This document shows positions 41,108-53,400 of a DNA stretch of 64,000 bases, piece by piece. A program made the translations under genes and the position numbers. Source of the DNA: Hyperoplus lanceolatus (Eukaryota > Chordata > Actinopteri > Uranoscopiformes > Ammodytidae). Position 1 is the first letter of the stretch. Every line of letters begins with the position of its first letter. The stretch is taken from NCBI GenBank assembly GCA_026929865.2, contig CM049396.1:26577501-26641500 (forward strand), read 5' to 3'. The notes under the pieces are model-generated. The model had not been told where the DNA came from and searched no databases. It saw only the letters and a list, made by a program, of their open reading frames with translations.

Positions 41108-41218
41108 TCAGAAGAGACTGATATTCCACTTAACGACACCACTGACAAGAGTTCAGATGGCCAGAAAGATGATGATGGTGACTTGGTCATCGTGAGCTTT
41201 GCAGGCAAAACCACCTAG
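41108..41218 (+). other. Short coding remnant inside the TIR element
   Basis: An open stretch of about 36 codons ending in TAG reads SEETDIPLNDTTDKSSDG, then acidic residues and GDLVIVSFAGKTT. The composition (acidic, then a GDxVxVxFxGK-like motif) looks like the end of a transposon-encoded protein. The nested repeat lies just upstream, so the rest may be lost. No family assigned. Confidence 0.4.
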
Positions 41219-42380
41219 ATCTGCTAGGCCTTGTTTAAGAAAATTGACCTTCAATCTTTGTAAAATATTTACTTTATTTACTTTTAATAAACCTTAAATA
41301 AGAAATTGTCTTATGGATTTGTCTTGCATTACAGTTTGTGAGATATATATCAATGGCACAATTTACCCCATGGTATTCTCTCTTGTGGCACAACTTAGAC
41401 CACACCTGGGGCAAGTTGCGCCACAAGACAACTTTTTTTCCGAAAGCTATATTTCTTAAACAGTTTATTCTAGATCCAAAGTTTTTATTGCTAGGGATGC
41501 ACAACATCCTGAACTATATGTACATATTTGAGTTGGAGACTTTACTGTCAAGGCCTCACTTTAAAATCACTTTGAGTAAAAAGTGGCACATCTCACCCCA
41601 CTCTCCCCTACTTGTTAAAAGTTTGGTCAAAACACAATCTTCACTTCACAATTAGTTAAAAAAGGAATTATACCTCCCTCCGCACACGGAGAAGAGGAGC
41701 ATAGATTCTCTGACCCAACTCTTGCAAGAATGCAAGTAAGTATTTACATTTCTTCAAATATTGAACTATTCCTCCAAAGCCTCAAAGCTCCACCATGCAA
41801 TGATGCAACACTGTGTTTTGTCATGCGTACGTACAGTATGTTATGGATTTCCGTTATCAGTCAGTTGCGAGTGTGCAGGGAATCACTGCAGTGAACCACC
41901 CTGACTGCGGCAATGTGACCCAGCCCTGCTGCACGCAGAATGTGTTTTAGCTCGGAAATAATGTCTAAATGATAAAGATGTTCAATACTTCATATGTATT
42001 GGGATAATAAGACACTTCAATGGGTTATTTCATACCGAGATTTCCTTCTAATAGGGCTCTTAAGACTTCACTTATCTCCTCATACACTGGAAATTTGCAT
42101 CTTTATGCTCAGTTTAATCAGACTGAGTCCATTTCGCTCTATTCAGGGGACCATGCTCTATCTATTTCTCATTCACTTTTCCTCAGTAATCATGATGTGA
42201 TGGACAACTAGGGGATATATCTGCTGCCCTGATGATGAGATGAAGAAACTCACTTTAACCTTCTGGCCTTCTGGCTAATTCTTCATCATGCCCGTGTCCC
42301 AAGTTGGTTGTTAGCCCCTTTTTTGCAAGAGCATTTGCTGTCCTCCACAGCTCTCTCCTGTCTCTGCTTTTATTCTCTAA

Positions 42381-42383
<3 letters not shown>

Positions 42384-42452
<69 letters not shown>
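42384..42452 (+). repeat. (TG)n microsatellite
   Basis: About 34 TG units. Confidence 0.95.
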
Positions 42453-42455
<3 letters not shown>

Positions 42456-42988
42456 CACATCACAACTTTCTTACAACTTTCCTGAGCTTTTTTGATGTTT
42501 TTATGTTTGCTACGAAAAGTAAAGTGTTTGGATTTATTGTCACCGCAGCTCCGTGACATCTGTGCCTAAACAGAGCTATTTGGCAAAGAGGTTTGTGTAA
42601 AATACAAAGAGGCAAAGTCTACTCGAATGGATGCATTTCATGAATTAGGAGCGTTAATTTAATGTTTTCAATTTGCTTAAGTTTATAGTAAGAATTTCAA
42701 GAGACACCTGGCCAAGAAGGACAGCAGTTACAAACACAACATTACACTTAGCTACATCAATATACAGTATCTCACAAAAGTGAGTACACCCCTCACATTT
42801 CTTCACATTTTTCTTTATATCTTTCCATGGGACAACACTGAATAAATGACACTTTGATACAATGTAAAGTAGTCAGTGTACAGCTTGTATAACAGTGTAA
42901 ATTTACTGTCCCCTCAAAATAACTCGACACACAGCCATTAATGTCTAAACTGCTGGCAACAAAAGTGAGTACACCCCTTAGAAAAAAT

Positions 42989-43318
42989 TTACAAATTGGG
43001 CCCAAAGTGTAAATATTTTGTGTGGCCACCATTATTTTCCAGCACTGCCTTAACCCTCTTGGGCATGTAGTTCACTAGAGCTTCACAGGTTGCAACTGGA
43101 ACCCTCTTCCACCCATTTATGACAGCATCACAGAGCTGGTGGATATTAAAGACCTTGCGCTCCTCCACCTTCCGTTTGAGGATGCCCCAAAGATGCTCAA
43201 TAGGGTTTAGGGCTGGAGACATGCTTGGCCAGGCCATAACCTTTACCCTCAGCTTTTTTAGCAAGCCACTGGTCGTCTTGGAGGTGTGTTTGGGGTCGTT
43301 ATCATGTTGCAATACCAC
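42989..43318 (-). pseudogene. Tc1-like transposase C-terminus on the left arm
   Basis: Reads LQHDNDPKHTSKTT with the second catalytic Asp, then SPALNPIEHLWGILKR with the final Glu, and PKRVKAVLENNGG near the end. The frame is open to the natural stop, but no N-terminal part is linked to it on this strand. Confidence 0.8.
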
Positions 43319-43398
43319 CCTGCGGCCCAGTTTACGAAGGTTGAGTGCACATGGTCAGCGTCGTACACAGAGGTTGGCTTTGGAAAATAGACGTATGA

Positions 43399-44160
43399 GT
43401 GCTGCCAGCATTGCTGAAGGGCTTGAAGGGGTGGGGGGGTCAACCTGTCAGTGCTCAGACCATACGCCGCACTCTGCATCATACTGGTCTGCATGGCTGT
43501 CGTCCCAGAAGGAAGCCTATTCTAAAGATGATGCACAAGAAACCCCACAAAAAGTTTGCTGAAGACAAACAGACTACGGACATGGATTACTGCAACCATG
43601 TCCTGTGGTCTGATGAGACCAAAATACATTTATTTGGTTCAGATGGTGTTAAGAGTGTGGAGCGGCAACCAGGTGAGGAGTACAAAGACAAGTGTGTCTT
43701 GCCTAGAGTCAAGCATGGTGGTTGGAGTGTCATGGTCTGGGGCTGCATGAGTGCTGCCAGCACTGGGGATCTACAGTTCATTGAATTCTAACATGTACTG
43801 TGACATACTGAAGCAAAGCATGATCCCCTCCCTTCATAAACTGGGCCGCAGGGCAGTACTGCAACATGATAACGACCCCAAACACCCCTCCGAAAGACCA
43901 CTGGCTTGCTAAAGAAGCTGAGGGTAAAGGTTATGGACTGGCCAAGCATGTCTCCAGTCTTAAACCCTATTGAGCATCTTTGGGGCATCCTAAAACGGGA
44001 GATGGAGGAGCGCAAGGACTCTAATATCCACCAGCTCCTTGATGTCGTCATGAATGGGTAGAAGAGGGTTCCAGTTGCAACCTGTGAAGCTCTAGTGAAC
44101 TGCATGCCCAAGAGGGTTAAGGCAGTGCTAGAAAATAATGATGGCAAAACAAAATATTGA
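43399..44160 (+). pseudogene. Tc1-like transposase, middle to C-terminus, broken
   Basis: 43399-43791 gives VSAQTIRRTLHHTGLHG, then HVLWSDETKIHLFGSDG (first catalytic Asp) and VMVWGCMSAAST. After a stop at about 43789, broken frames continue to the second Asp region and NPIEHLWGILKR at about 43970. The N-terminal helix-turn-helix is missing. Confidence 0.8.
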
Positions 44161-45346
44161 CACTTTGGGCCCAATTTGGAAATTTTTTCTTAGGGGTGTA
44201 CTCACTTTTGTTGCCAGCAGTTTAGACATTAATGGCTGTGTGTCGAGTTATTTTGAGGGGACAGTAAAGTTACACTGTTATACAAGCTGTACACTGACTA
44301 CTTGACATTGTATCAAAGTGTCATTTATTCAGTGTTGTCGCATGGAAAGATATAATGAAATATTTGAAGAAATGTTAGGGGTGTACTCACTTTTGTGAGA
44401 TACTGTAAATACAATTAATTTAACAGGTAGATGGTTGTTATACTGATGTGGAAAGCTTCTGGTAGCAGTGCTTTTATGGTTATCTCCCCATACAGCATTG
44501 ATGTGTCTAAAAGCTTACATTACAGTAACGGTGCCAAAAAAGCAAGTGCAAAGATCCTGCATATTGTTTGCCCGTGAATTCAATGTGCGCACTCGCTTCT
44601 TAGGGATCTCTGCCCACCTACATTTTCGATATTCTAACTGGCTAGAACCACTATTCTAACTGGCTAGAACCGACCTTTGTACCCATGACAAAGGCATTAT
44701 GAAAACATATATAAGAATAGCATTCTTTGCACTAATAGTCTTGTTTGCTGTTACATGTCATTTATGATCATCAGAGGAAAATCATTATTCAGAAGCTAAC
44801 CTCAGCTATCTCTGTTTAAAATGAATCCAATCATGGCTGAAATCTGTTGTAAGAACAGGGCTTACCGTTGATATAAGAAGTTCACAAATTGGAAGTGAAT
44901 GGTGTTCAGAAAACAGCCTATGAAAACAACAAACATCCCTTGTGTCTGTTTTTTCCTGTTTAAAAGAGGACAAGTCATCTCTATACAGGCAACTCAGGCT
45001 TAAGGCCTTTGGCAAATGCACACGCTTGCTTGTTTGCAATCATATGTTCTGCCATAAAAATGTTGCAATAGGACCCATTATGGCTAGTGGCCCCCAACTG
45101 ATTTGTGACCTAAACAGTAGATGTGTTCACTTTCCTCTCCACTAACACTGCCCTCACCCTCCTGATTTTTCAGCCACAGCACCAAGTTTGCACGGTGCAT
45201 TTAAACTCTGAGGCCTGACTCCCACTATTTTCTCCTATTTCGCTCAGTTTGATTTCACACTGGTTTCACCCTCTAACGGGGCGCATACCGGGTGTAACCA
45301 CATGACTTCATCTCCCGCAGTATAAGAAGACCGTGTCAACAGGTTG

Positions 45347-45491
<145 letters not shown>

Positions 45492-47156
45492 TCTGGGACT
45501 CCTTTCCTGATAACAGGCGCTCTGAGAGGCAAAGTGCTTTGAGGGGTTTATTCATTATCTGCATGCCTTACTCATGGCAGCAGTTAAAGCGAGGCTATGC
45601 CCGACATAATTAAGTGCATCTTAATTATTGCTGCTCTCTCTCCCTCTGAAAGGTGTCTAAATGTTGTTCGCTTGGTTTCATAATGGCTGAATTTTCTAAT
45701 TGTATGTACATTTTGGGTTTATGTAAATGGGGTTGTAGTAAAAAAAAAAAAGAAAAAAAAAACTATAGGCTACATGTGTACACAGTCTCATAGTACAGCA
45801 AGCATTCCGTTAATAACGTATTTGCCCCAAATTATTCTCAGATGTAGGTTGTGATGGTTTTTGTTGTAAGCTCTCAGAGTAAGAGAGCTGGTCATGCCAG
45901 CTGTAAATCAGGTGCTAGTCCCACAGTCGGGAAGATGCGGAGAGAATAAAGAAATCTGAAGCTGCGCACACTAGCCAAAGGATAACTCATCACTGGCTTT
46001 AATGCTTGTCAATGATGTACGTGAACCTGTTTTGAAAATAGAATTTACTATTCTTTTCTCTCTCATCAAAGCATTCCTCCAGAGAATCCAATCTCTCCCA
46101 GTACCTTTTCAATATGCTTTCATGTTCCTGTATTCAACCTCAGCACAAAACACTCCAGTTGTGGGCAGGAAACAGTCTGTAACAGGTTTTTGTTAAATTG
46201 ACTTTATGTTTTTACTATATTTATTTCTTATTATGTATACATGAATAATTTAAAAGCAGCTGTGTGTTTTCCTACCGGAATGTCCAATTAAATAGCTATT
46301 TTCAAAACCTTCTCCATCCAAAATGTGACAGAAAAAAAGTAAAAGCCTTCGGAAATAACCATAAAATGCAGAAAGATTTCAGATCTGAGTTGAATGAGTT
46401 TGGGTGGACCTTACGTTGCACCTCATCAGACAGATGGAGCACTGTAGCACATGTTCACATCCCCTCTCTGCTTGTTTTTGTTTGTGGAAAAGGAGCAATT
46501 TACTGTAATACTTCAAATAGCTGACTGCATAGTTGCATACCAACATTCATAAGAAAGATTCTGCTTGTGCTACATTTGTGCATATTTGCCTGCATATCTC
46601 AGTGTACACATCTGAAATCGTCTGTGAATATTCATATTCACGCTCAACATACCTTGAATTCAGCGCACCCATGACTGAACTCACACAAACCCCTGCACGG
46701 CAGTTTTACATGAATTGTTGCATCTTATTCATAAACAGTTTTCTCTATCTGTCCCTTTTAGATGGTGCAGATGTCTGAAAATATAATTTCACAGCTCATG
46801 GGGTTTTATTTGAGTGCTGCACTCCTGTCACCTCGTTTGTCATGGTTCTCACTTATTTAATTTTTCAAAATGACATCGAAACAGTGTTCTCAACACTCCC
46901 AACTAATAGTCAGATCTGCAGTTGTTTGTATTGTTTTGTACACACAAAATGTGCACATCCTGATTGTGTGTGTGTGTGTGTGTTTGTGTGTGTGTTTAAG
47001 CAGCATTGTTTATCATCATATCAGGAAGGAGGCATCTCTGTGTGAACATTTGTTTTTTTTTGTATTATTGGCCCTTTGTGCCTGTCGCAGACATTCACAT
47101 GAAGTTCAGTGCTTTTTTGTGTGCTTCTAAAAAACGTGGTGAGACGAGGGTGTCGG

Positions 47157-47158
<2 letters not shown>

Positions 47159-47211
<53 letters not shown>
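47159..47211 (+). repeat. (GA)n microsatellite
   Basis: About 24 GA units after AGATAGATAGA-like bases. Confidence 0.95.
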
Positions 47212-48972
47212 AGGAGCATAAAAGGCTTAGGAGATGGAGTGAGACAAGAAGGAGAGAGAACACGAATACGAATGGCTGTGCCCCGTAATCCTTGTCGTCT
47301 TGGTAGGGAAGTTCAGTGTTTGAACAGGGAGCGACGAGGCGCGGCAGAAACCTCCAGGATGGATCTCTGAGATTAAAGGGCCCCGATTGCTGCTCTCACA
47401 TCACATCCCCTAGCATCAGGGGGGAATTCATTTACTCACACAGAAAGACGGGGCAACAGCGAGCGCAGGAGAGGGAACAGACAGAAAATGGAAAGAGCTA
47501 GTCTGTCTGGAGGCTTAGTAGGAATTGAAAGCAGTTGAACTCTCCAAGGGCCTGTGGCTCGGTGTAGAACGCACAGCAGTCAATGTACTGTATGTATACA
47601 TTGACTATTGATGGGTGAGTTTTCTTTTTGAGCAAACCCAAATGCTTTTTATCAGAAAATAAAAAAGACGAAATGAACATGTTTCAAGGCACAAAAGTGG
47701 ACCTTGATGTTGAATCACTTGTCTGAACAGTCAACAAATTGGCTCCTGAAGACACAAAGTAAGATCATAGCTGCAGTTCTTTAGAAGTACTAGCACAATC
47801 TGCTGGTCAGCATGGACACACAAAGGGTTCCTCATCACCGGGTATTTGTATTTGGTTGTGCGGCTACTGCATAGTTGAAAGAGATAGCTGAAACGAATGG
47901 ATCAACGGTTATAAAACATCCACCTGCTGTCATTCCAGGTGGTATTGCTGTGAATGCATATTTATGTGATGTTATACTTTATGTTTAACAAGACTTGTAA
48001 CATAAAACTAAACAATATAATCGTGAAATTCTAAATTGCATCACTACAAATTAAATAAGAAACTTCATCCTGAGGACATGTAATAGAATGCTGTTCTACA
48101 CCATTGACTCAACATTACAACATAATGTACCTGAGGCACTTTACATAAACACACACCAGCCCCTTGGTAATATAGAGAATGTTCTATTGTTATCTGTGAA
48201 CATGAGTACTATGGAGAAGCATACCCTTTAATACTATTGATACATACAGTATGTTGCAGCTTCTGTTCTTCTACGCATGGCTGTACTGACTATACTTTTG
48301 CATGGAAACCTACAGTTTGTTTGTCATCAAACCACTGCATCAAGAAGAACAGGCACAATCAAAAAGACACTGGATCAATGATGAAACAACAATTTTATTG
48401 TAAGAAAAGTGAAAAAGCCATGTTCTACTCTTTGAAAATAAGTAGTACTCTTTGTATATAGACACTATTATATACAGATTCACAGGAGGGACTGTTGTTC
48501 CAACATTATTCCCAACTGTGAGACACATATCTGGGATATGATTTCAGTCGTGTCACACAAGTTTGGTTAGGTCTAGGTGAAAAAACAACATACCCTTTGT
48601 TTTGGAATGATCATGGCTTGAGTTAAAATAGCTACTGGGTTAGAGTTAGGAGACCTTTGTTATCATAGTTAACAATAAATAAATAAAAAATTAAAACTTT
48701 GGCTGTCGGTAGCAAAATGTTTTGATTTAAAAAGGGTTTTCTAATTACAAATGGCCCCTGGTCTGAAAAGAGGTCTAATCAGGCACAATGGGTAAAGAAA
48801 GATGATTGTATGTACTGTAAGTACCTTTACCAAACAAAATAAATTATCTATTTTATTAATCAACGATTATCTACATTTTGCAATTATTTTTACATTTCCT
48901 GCCCAGCAGATAACGTTGACATATGTGAATTGTTCTCCTATATATATATTTCTACTGATTACATGCAACAAG

Positions 48973-49230
48973 CTTAGCCTGGTCCTACCAGACAATCGTA
49001 CATCATTTCATTTGTACAGAAGGTCTGGAATCGTTCAATTGACAAACGTTAACTCACTTGAAGGCGGGTGTTTGTTGAAGTTTAAAACTATTGGATATGC
49101 CCAGTGCCACTCTGGATCTGCCAACAAATCGCATAACATTTGGTCGTGACGTCATGCGCCGGCTTCTGAGCTACTCCCTCTGCTCGCTGATTGGACCGCC
49201 AAAAATCTGGCCGGAGAAAACCAAAGAATA
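48973..49230 (+). repeat. Possible MITE (GCCTGGTCCTACCAGAC family)
   Basis: Starts near TTAGCCTGGTCCTACCAGAC. Further words (CAGAAGGTCTGGAATCGTTC, ACTTGAAGGCGGGTGT) resemble a common fish MITE from memory. The right end was not found. A related terminus in the opposite orientation lies at 27721-27752. Confidence 0.4.
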
Positions 49231-50131
49231 TACCGCAGCTAGTCACGTGACAATATTCAACATAACAAGAAGCAACATCCCAACGAGTGTGATAGTGACG
49301 ATGCAGCTCTTTGCTGCAGCTGAATCATACCCTCAGACACTAAAACTAAGTACTTTACATTTTTTTAAAAGCTTTATCATGAATGCCAAAATACCTTGTC
49401 CGCAATTACCGTTCCAGTGCACTGCTCTGCGGTGGACAGTGGTAGATGCTGGTTATGGGTTTTAGAACGGGCCTGAACTGTCTTGGGCTCTTCCTTTCAT
49501 GCTGCAACCTCCTGCAATCTGCTGATCAATCACCTCAAACTTCCCAGCTTTGGCCTACAAGAGGCTATTCATTACAACTCACAGAGTAAGCTCCCTTTGG
49601 AGGCAGGGAGGGAGGGGACCCACGCTTGCTAAGATGCGGTTTTAAGTTTGATTCATGAAGCCGAGGCTCATGATAAAAGCGTATCCATGTGCAAAGTCAT
49701 TGTAAGCATCTCAGATTATATGTATAACTTATCGTTTTTTCGATTTTCACTTTTTTATTTTGCATATCATGCTTTCCATTAAATACATTACGTATTGAAA
49801 TGGTGTTAGAGGCTAGTGAATTATTCTTTAGGATTCTCCCAGCATGCCAGCCCAGATCTACCCAACAGGCATCAACCATTTCGCCATTTCTTCTCAGCCG
49901 AGATAAGAGGGTGAATCCCTCTGAGCTGCCTGCAGCCCTCTCGTCTGGGGGTTGTCATATCAGCCTGGGGGCACTTGCAGGTGGAAATGCAAACTTCTAT
50001 ACCCTTTTTTCCCACACAGGTTACCCCTTTGCATTTGCTGGATGGGTGGCTGAGGTTATTAATGATGGACAAATGGGCACTCCATAGACTGCAATAGAAT
50101 GTAGTATCATAAAATGCAACAATTTCAAATA

Positions 50132-50456
50132 GGTGATATTAAACGATTTTACAATAAGGGTACATTAATTAGCTGTTAGTTACTGTCAATGTTATAAATG
50201 GTAAGTTAATGCATAGTTAATGCCTATAAAGCATCAAGTAACTGTTAATGCTTAGTTTTGGACGGTTAGTTAGTGCTTCATTAACGTATGCTTATTAAGC
50301 ATAAAATAAGCTTAACAGTTAGCTAATGCTTAGTTTATGTTTATCAAATATTTACTAAGCATTTATTAACAGATTAATTTTTAGAAAATGCTTATTAAGC
50401 CTTAATGAAGCATTAACTAACAGTTAATTTATGTACCCTTTTTGTAAAGTGTTACC
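50132..50456 (+). mobile_element. MITE of the GGTAACACTTTACAATAAG family
   Basis: The right end TTTTTGTAAAGTGTTACC is the inverted form of the lead of arrays A and B. The left end has TTTTACAATAAGGGTACAT, with its outermost bases altered (GGTGATATT...). The interior is made of TTAAC/TTAGC/CATTA-rich words that pair with each other, and has no tandem array. Confidence 0.65.
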
Positions 50457-53400
50457 AATGTTTTTGCATTGATGAATTCACAGAGCTGTAAAATAATTTG
50501 GAATCTATTATGCATTTAAACCGATCAAGCATTATGTACGGATGGGCTTTATTACAGGAAAAAATTATAAATGACACTTTTCAATACTGTATCAAATAAC
50601 AGATGTCATTAGGCCCCATTAACCAGGGCTAACACTTACATCAATAAATTACTAAATATAAAATGTCTTAATTTTCCTAACTTCAAGAACAGCATGCATT
50701 CACCTGGAGTCTACTAATTGTCAGAGCCCTTAGTGTCATCTTTCCTTATTAAATACACTATAATCAGTATATAAAAATATTCTAGTGAACATATGTTCTC
50801 AACTTGTTGCAGTATGAGAGTTGAGGCTTAATTGGGTTATTCACACATGATGAACAGACCTTCCATTATAGTTGGACCGAACTGTGTTTGTTGTTATTTT
50901 CGGAGATTTTCTTTATGGTGAAATATATTACTAATTGCATTTTAACAAAGTGGATGATAACATTCTTCTGTATATTTCAATCTGATAAATTCATTAGACT
51001 TCATTCCAGGCCATCTGCTGTTAAAACAGCATGGGGCAGACCAAGACACAGTAGGTGGTTTGCATGGTTTGCTTCACATGAGGGCAGTGTTAACATTAGA
51101 TGTTACAGATCATATTTATTGGGAATTACATGAGAGAAGTAGCATGTGATAATCCATCACATAGTTTTTTGGGGATATTTAATTTCTGAACCAAAGTGTT
51201 GGGCCTACTAGCCATCATTAACCATGCCTGGAGCTAACTGCTAGCATGGACACAACAGCGCAGGACACATACATAATGAACTGCTCCTACTTACAACATG
51301 TTCTTCCTCTTGTATCATCTTATTTTGCAGCAGCTTTGCTACCGCCAGACTTCCTTGTCATGCTTTTTTTTATTCATCGTCTAATGCGCATATATCCAGA
51401 GGTTACTGCCAAAAGGAGCTGCCTGTTAATGATACAGTGTCTTAATTAAACAAAGCCACAGCTCCCAATTTGCCTTGTGTCTGAGCAGTGGATGAAGCAC
51501 ACGCCCGTAGAGGCAGACCCAGAGCCAATTCAGACAAGATATAGTCATGGCCCAGACAGGAGCTACTGCAGGATCTCCCTGGCTGGCAGCATCTATTTCC
51601 TGGGCAGAGGCAAACAACACTTGAAGTTGCCAGCTCTGTTCTAATTGTCTTGTTTTTGCATCACCTCGGATGCATCATTTTGTTTTGACCGAGGAGGCAG
51701 TTGTGCAATAGTTTAGGATAACAATGCAATAATGAGCGTTAGTTGCGTAAAATTGTGACAGTTTTTAATGAAGAGTTTGTGTTATATTTGTTGATGCTAG
51801 AGACAAATTGTGTTTTGGATGCATATTACACCCATGATAAAAAAGGCACAATCTTATGTTGTAGTGTTTTGACCCAAGAACCATAAATAATTGCCCCGGC
51901 TTGTTGTTTATGTTTATCAAACTCAACTGTGGATGAATGGGATAGTATACGAGACTGGTGTGGAGTCCCAATCCAGGCAATTTCTCAAATTTGTAGTCAA
52001 CATTACAAAATTCTGTCTACTTTTGCATTTGGTTGGGGACCGAAAGTCACAGGGGAATGTCAATATCCCAAAAAACTTGGCACACATCTGATAGCTTTAA
52101 GTTCAATATGTCTGAAAAGAAGTACGGCCTGGTCATTTGTTACAGTATCTCTTAGGCTCCTATCTCTGAGTTACAGTGAACATGCTGAAATTAGCTTGAA
52201 TCTTTTTATTCAACGGCAGCTTAACTGGCCTTTGGCGAGCAGCACAACACACATTTTTGTTTTGGAGCAAGCTGTTGGTTCCACTTCTCCCCCGAGAGCG
52301 ATCCTGCCTCTTAGAAGATGGAGTGTTGTGTGCCCCGCTCTGTCGCATTGACTCTAGTGTTTGGACTATGGTGGCGTGACCTGCAATAGTGCAGAAAGGC
52401 CCACTTCTGCCCCCCGCTTAATCAATCTCTTGAAACATTTTCTTTTTGGACTTAACTGACTGATTTTTCTCCCAGTTCTGGGGCTGGTGTGAAGGGTGCA
52501 GTTTCAACCTGCCGTTCACTGGTCCTCATGAATCTATTGATCTTATACTGCCGCATGGGGAAGCCAAATCTGGACCAGCTGCCTTGTCAGCAGATTTTTT
52601 TCCTGTTGGCTCTCAGAAGGAAAAACACTACGGGAGTACAACCAAGCCACAATAATAGAAAACATCAAAAGGAGTTTTACCTCAAATGGTCGTTTTAGCT
52701 TGAAGTGCAGATGTAGGATCTTCAAGGGGGACATTTTGATCACTTGATTGTAGTCTCCAGAGCTTATATTCTATTAGTTAATGAGGTGATCGTAACTGAT
52801 CCGTGTTTATCAAGTAATTGAAGACGTCTCGGTGAAAGAAAGAAATCAGCATAATGTAGGTGTGTGGCCTCCGATAATGTTTTTCCCTGATGATTGATGC
52901 GGTCGAAAGGCTCGCGTCATGGCACACACAGTGGCTGAATGCTGAAATGCCACCACAGCCATTTAACAAACATGCATTTATTACCCGCTGACTGCAGTAT
53001 ATCGTCTCCACGTTGCACTTCAGCGGTTAAGTCATTAAATCAAATCTATCCGAAAAGCCCCACAAAACTGTCAAATGCCACCAGAAATGCGTGAATATCC
53101 CATGCAAAAGGAGGAAAAACACTTGCATCATACCGGTCATTAATTCTGCCGAGATTTGTGTTCGTAAGAAGCTTTTTTTTCATGTTTGAGTGATGGAATA
53201 GCGGCTGGTTGAAGGAGTAAATAAACAGCTAAAATACTTGGTCAATATGCATAGAAAAGACTGACGATATGAAAGCTGTTTGAAGAAAAATATCTATCAT
53301 TCATGTGCAGGCGCGTTTGAGTGTGTCTCTATGTGTGTGTGTTTACTCTTCATGGGTGCATGTATTGATGAGAGCAACAATTTTTCTCAGTTAAAGTCAT

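Larger units (their letters stand above)
40323..41608 (+). mobile_element. TIR element with TA flanks (GGGGAGAGTGG family), 1286 bp
   Basis: The left end GGGGAGAGTGGCCTGAGTTG and the right end CATCTCACCCCACTCTCCCC are inverted copies, flanked by TA (40321-40322 and 41609-41610). The first bases of its ends resemble the right end of the element at 19016-19379. A 5'-truncated copy lies at 7178-7392. It contains a nested dispersed repeat (40720-41095) and a short coding remnant (41108-41218). Confidence 0.8.
42765..44405 (+). mobile_element. Tc1-like element rebuilt as an inverted duplication of its 3' half
   Basis: Both ends read CAGTATCTCACAAAAGTGAG (inverted), flanked by TA (42763-42764 and 44406-44407). 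The left arm, 42765 to about 43330, is the reverse complement of the right arm, about 43860-44405: both carry CCCATTTATGACAGC/CATGAATGGG, the NPIEHLWGILKR coding stretch and a 3' non-coding tail. Between them lies the middle of the transposase on the plus strand. The normal 5' end and N-terminal DNA-binding domain are replaced by the inverted arm. Confidence 0.85.

Noticed and set aside
41338-41655. Plus-strand open frame of 105 codons at the end of the TIR element
   Set aside because: It reads through the non-coding terminal region that is also present, and broken, at 7178-7392.
47006-47263. Open frames across the GA microsatellite
   Set aside because: Low-complexity RE or LS polymers; no conserved sequence around them.
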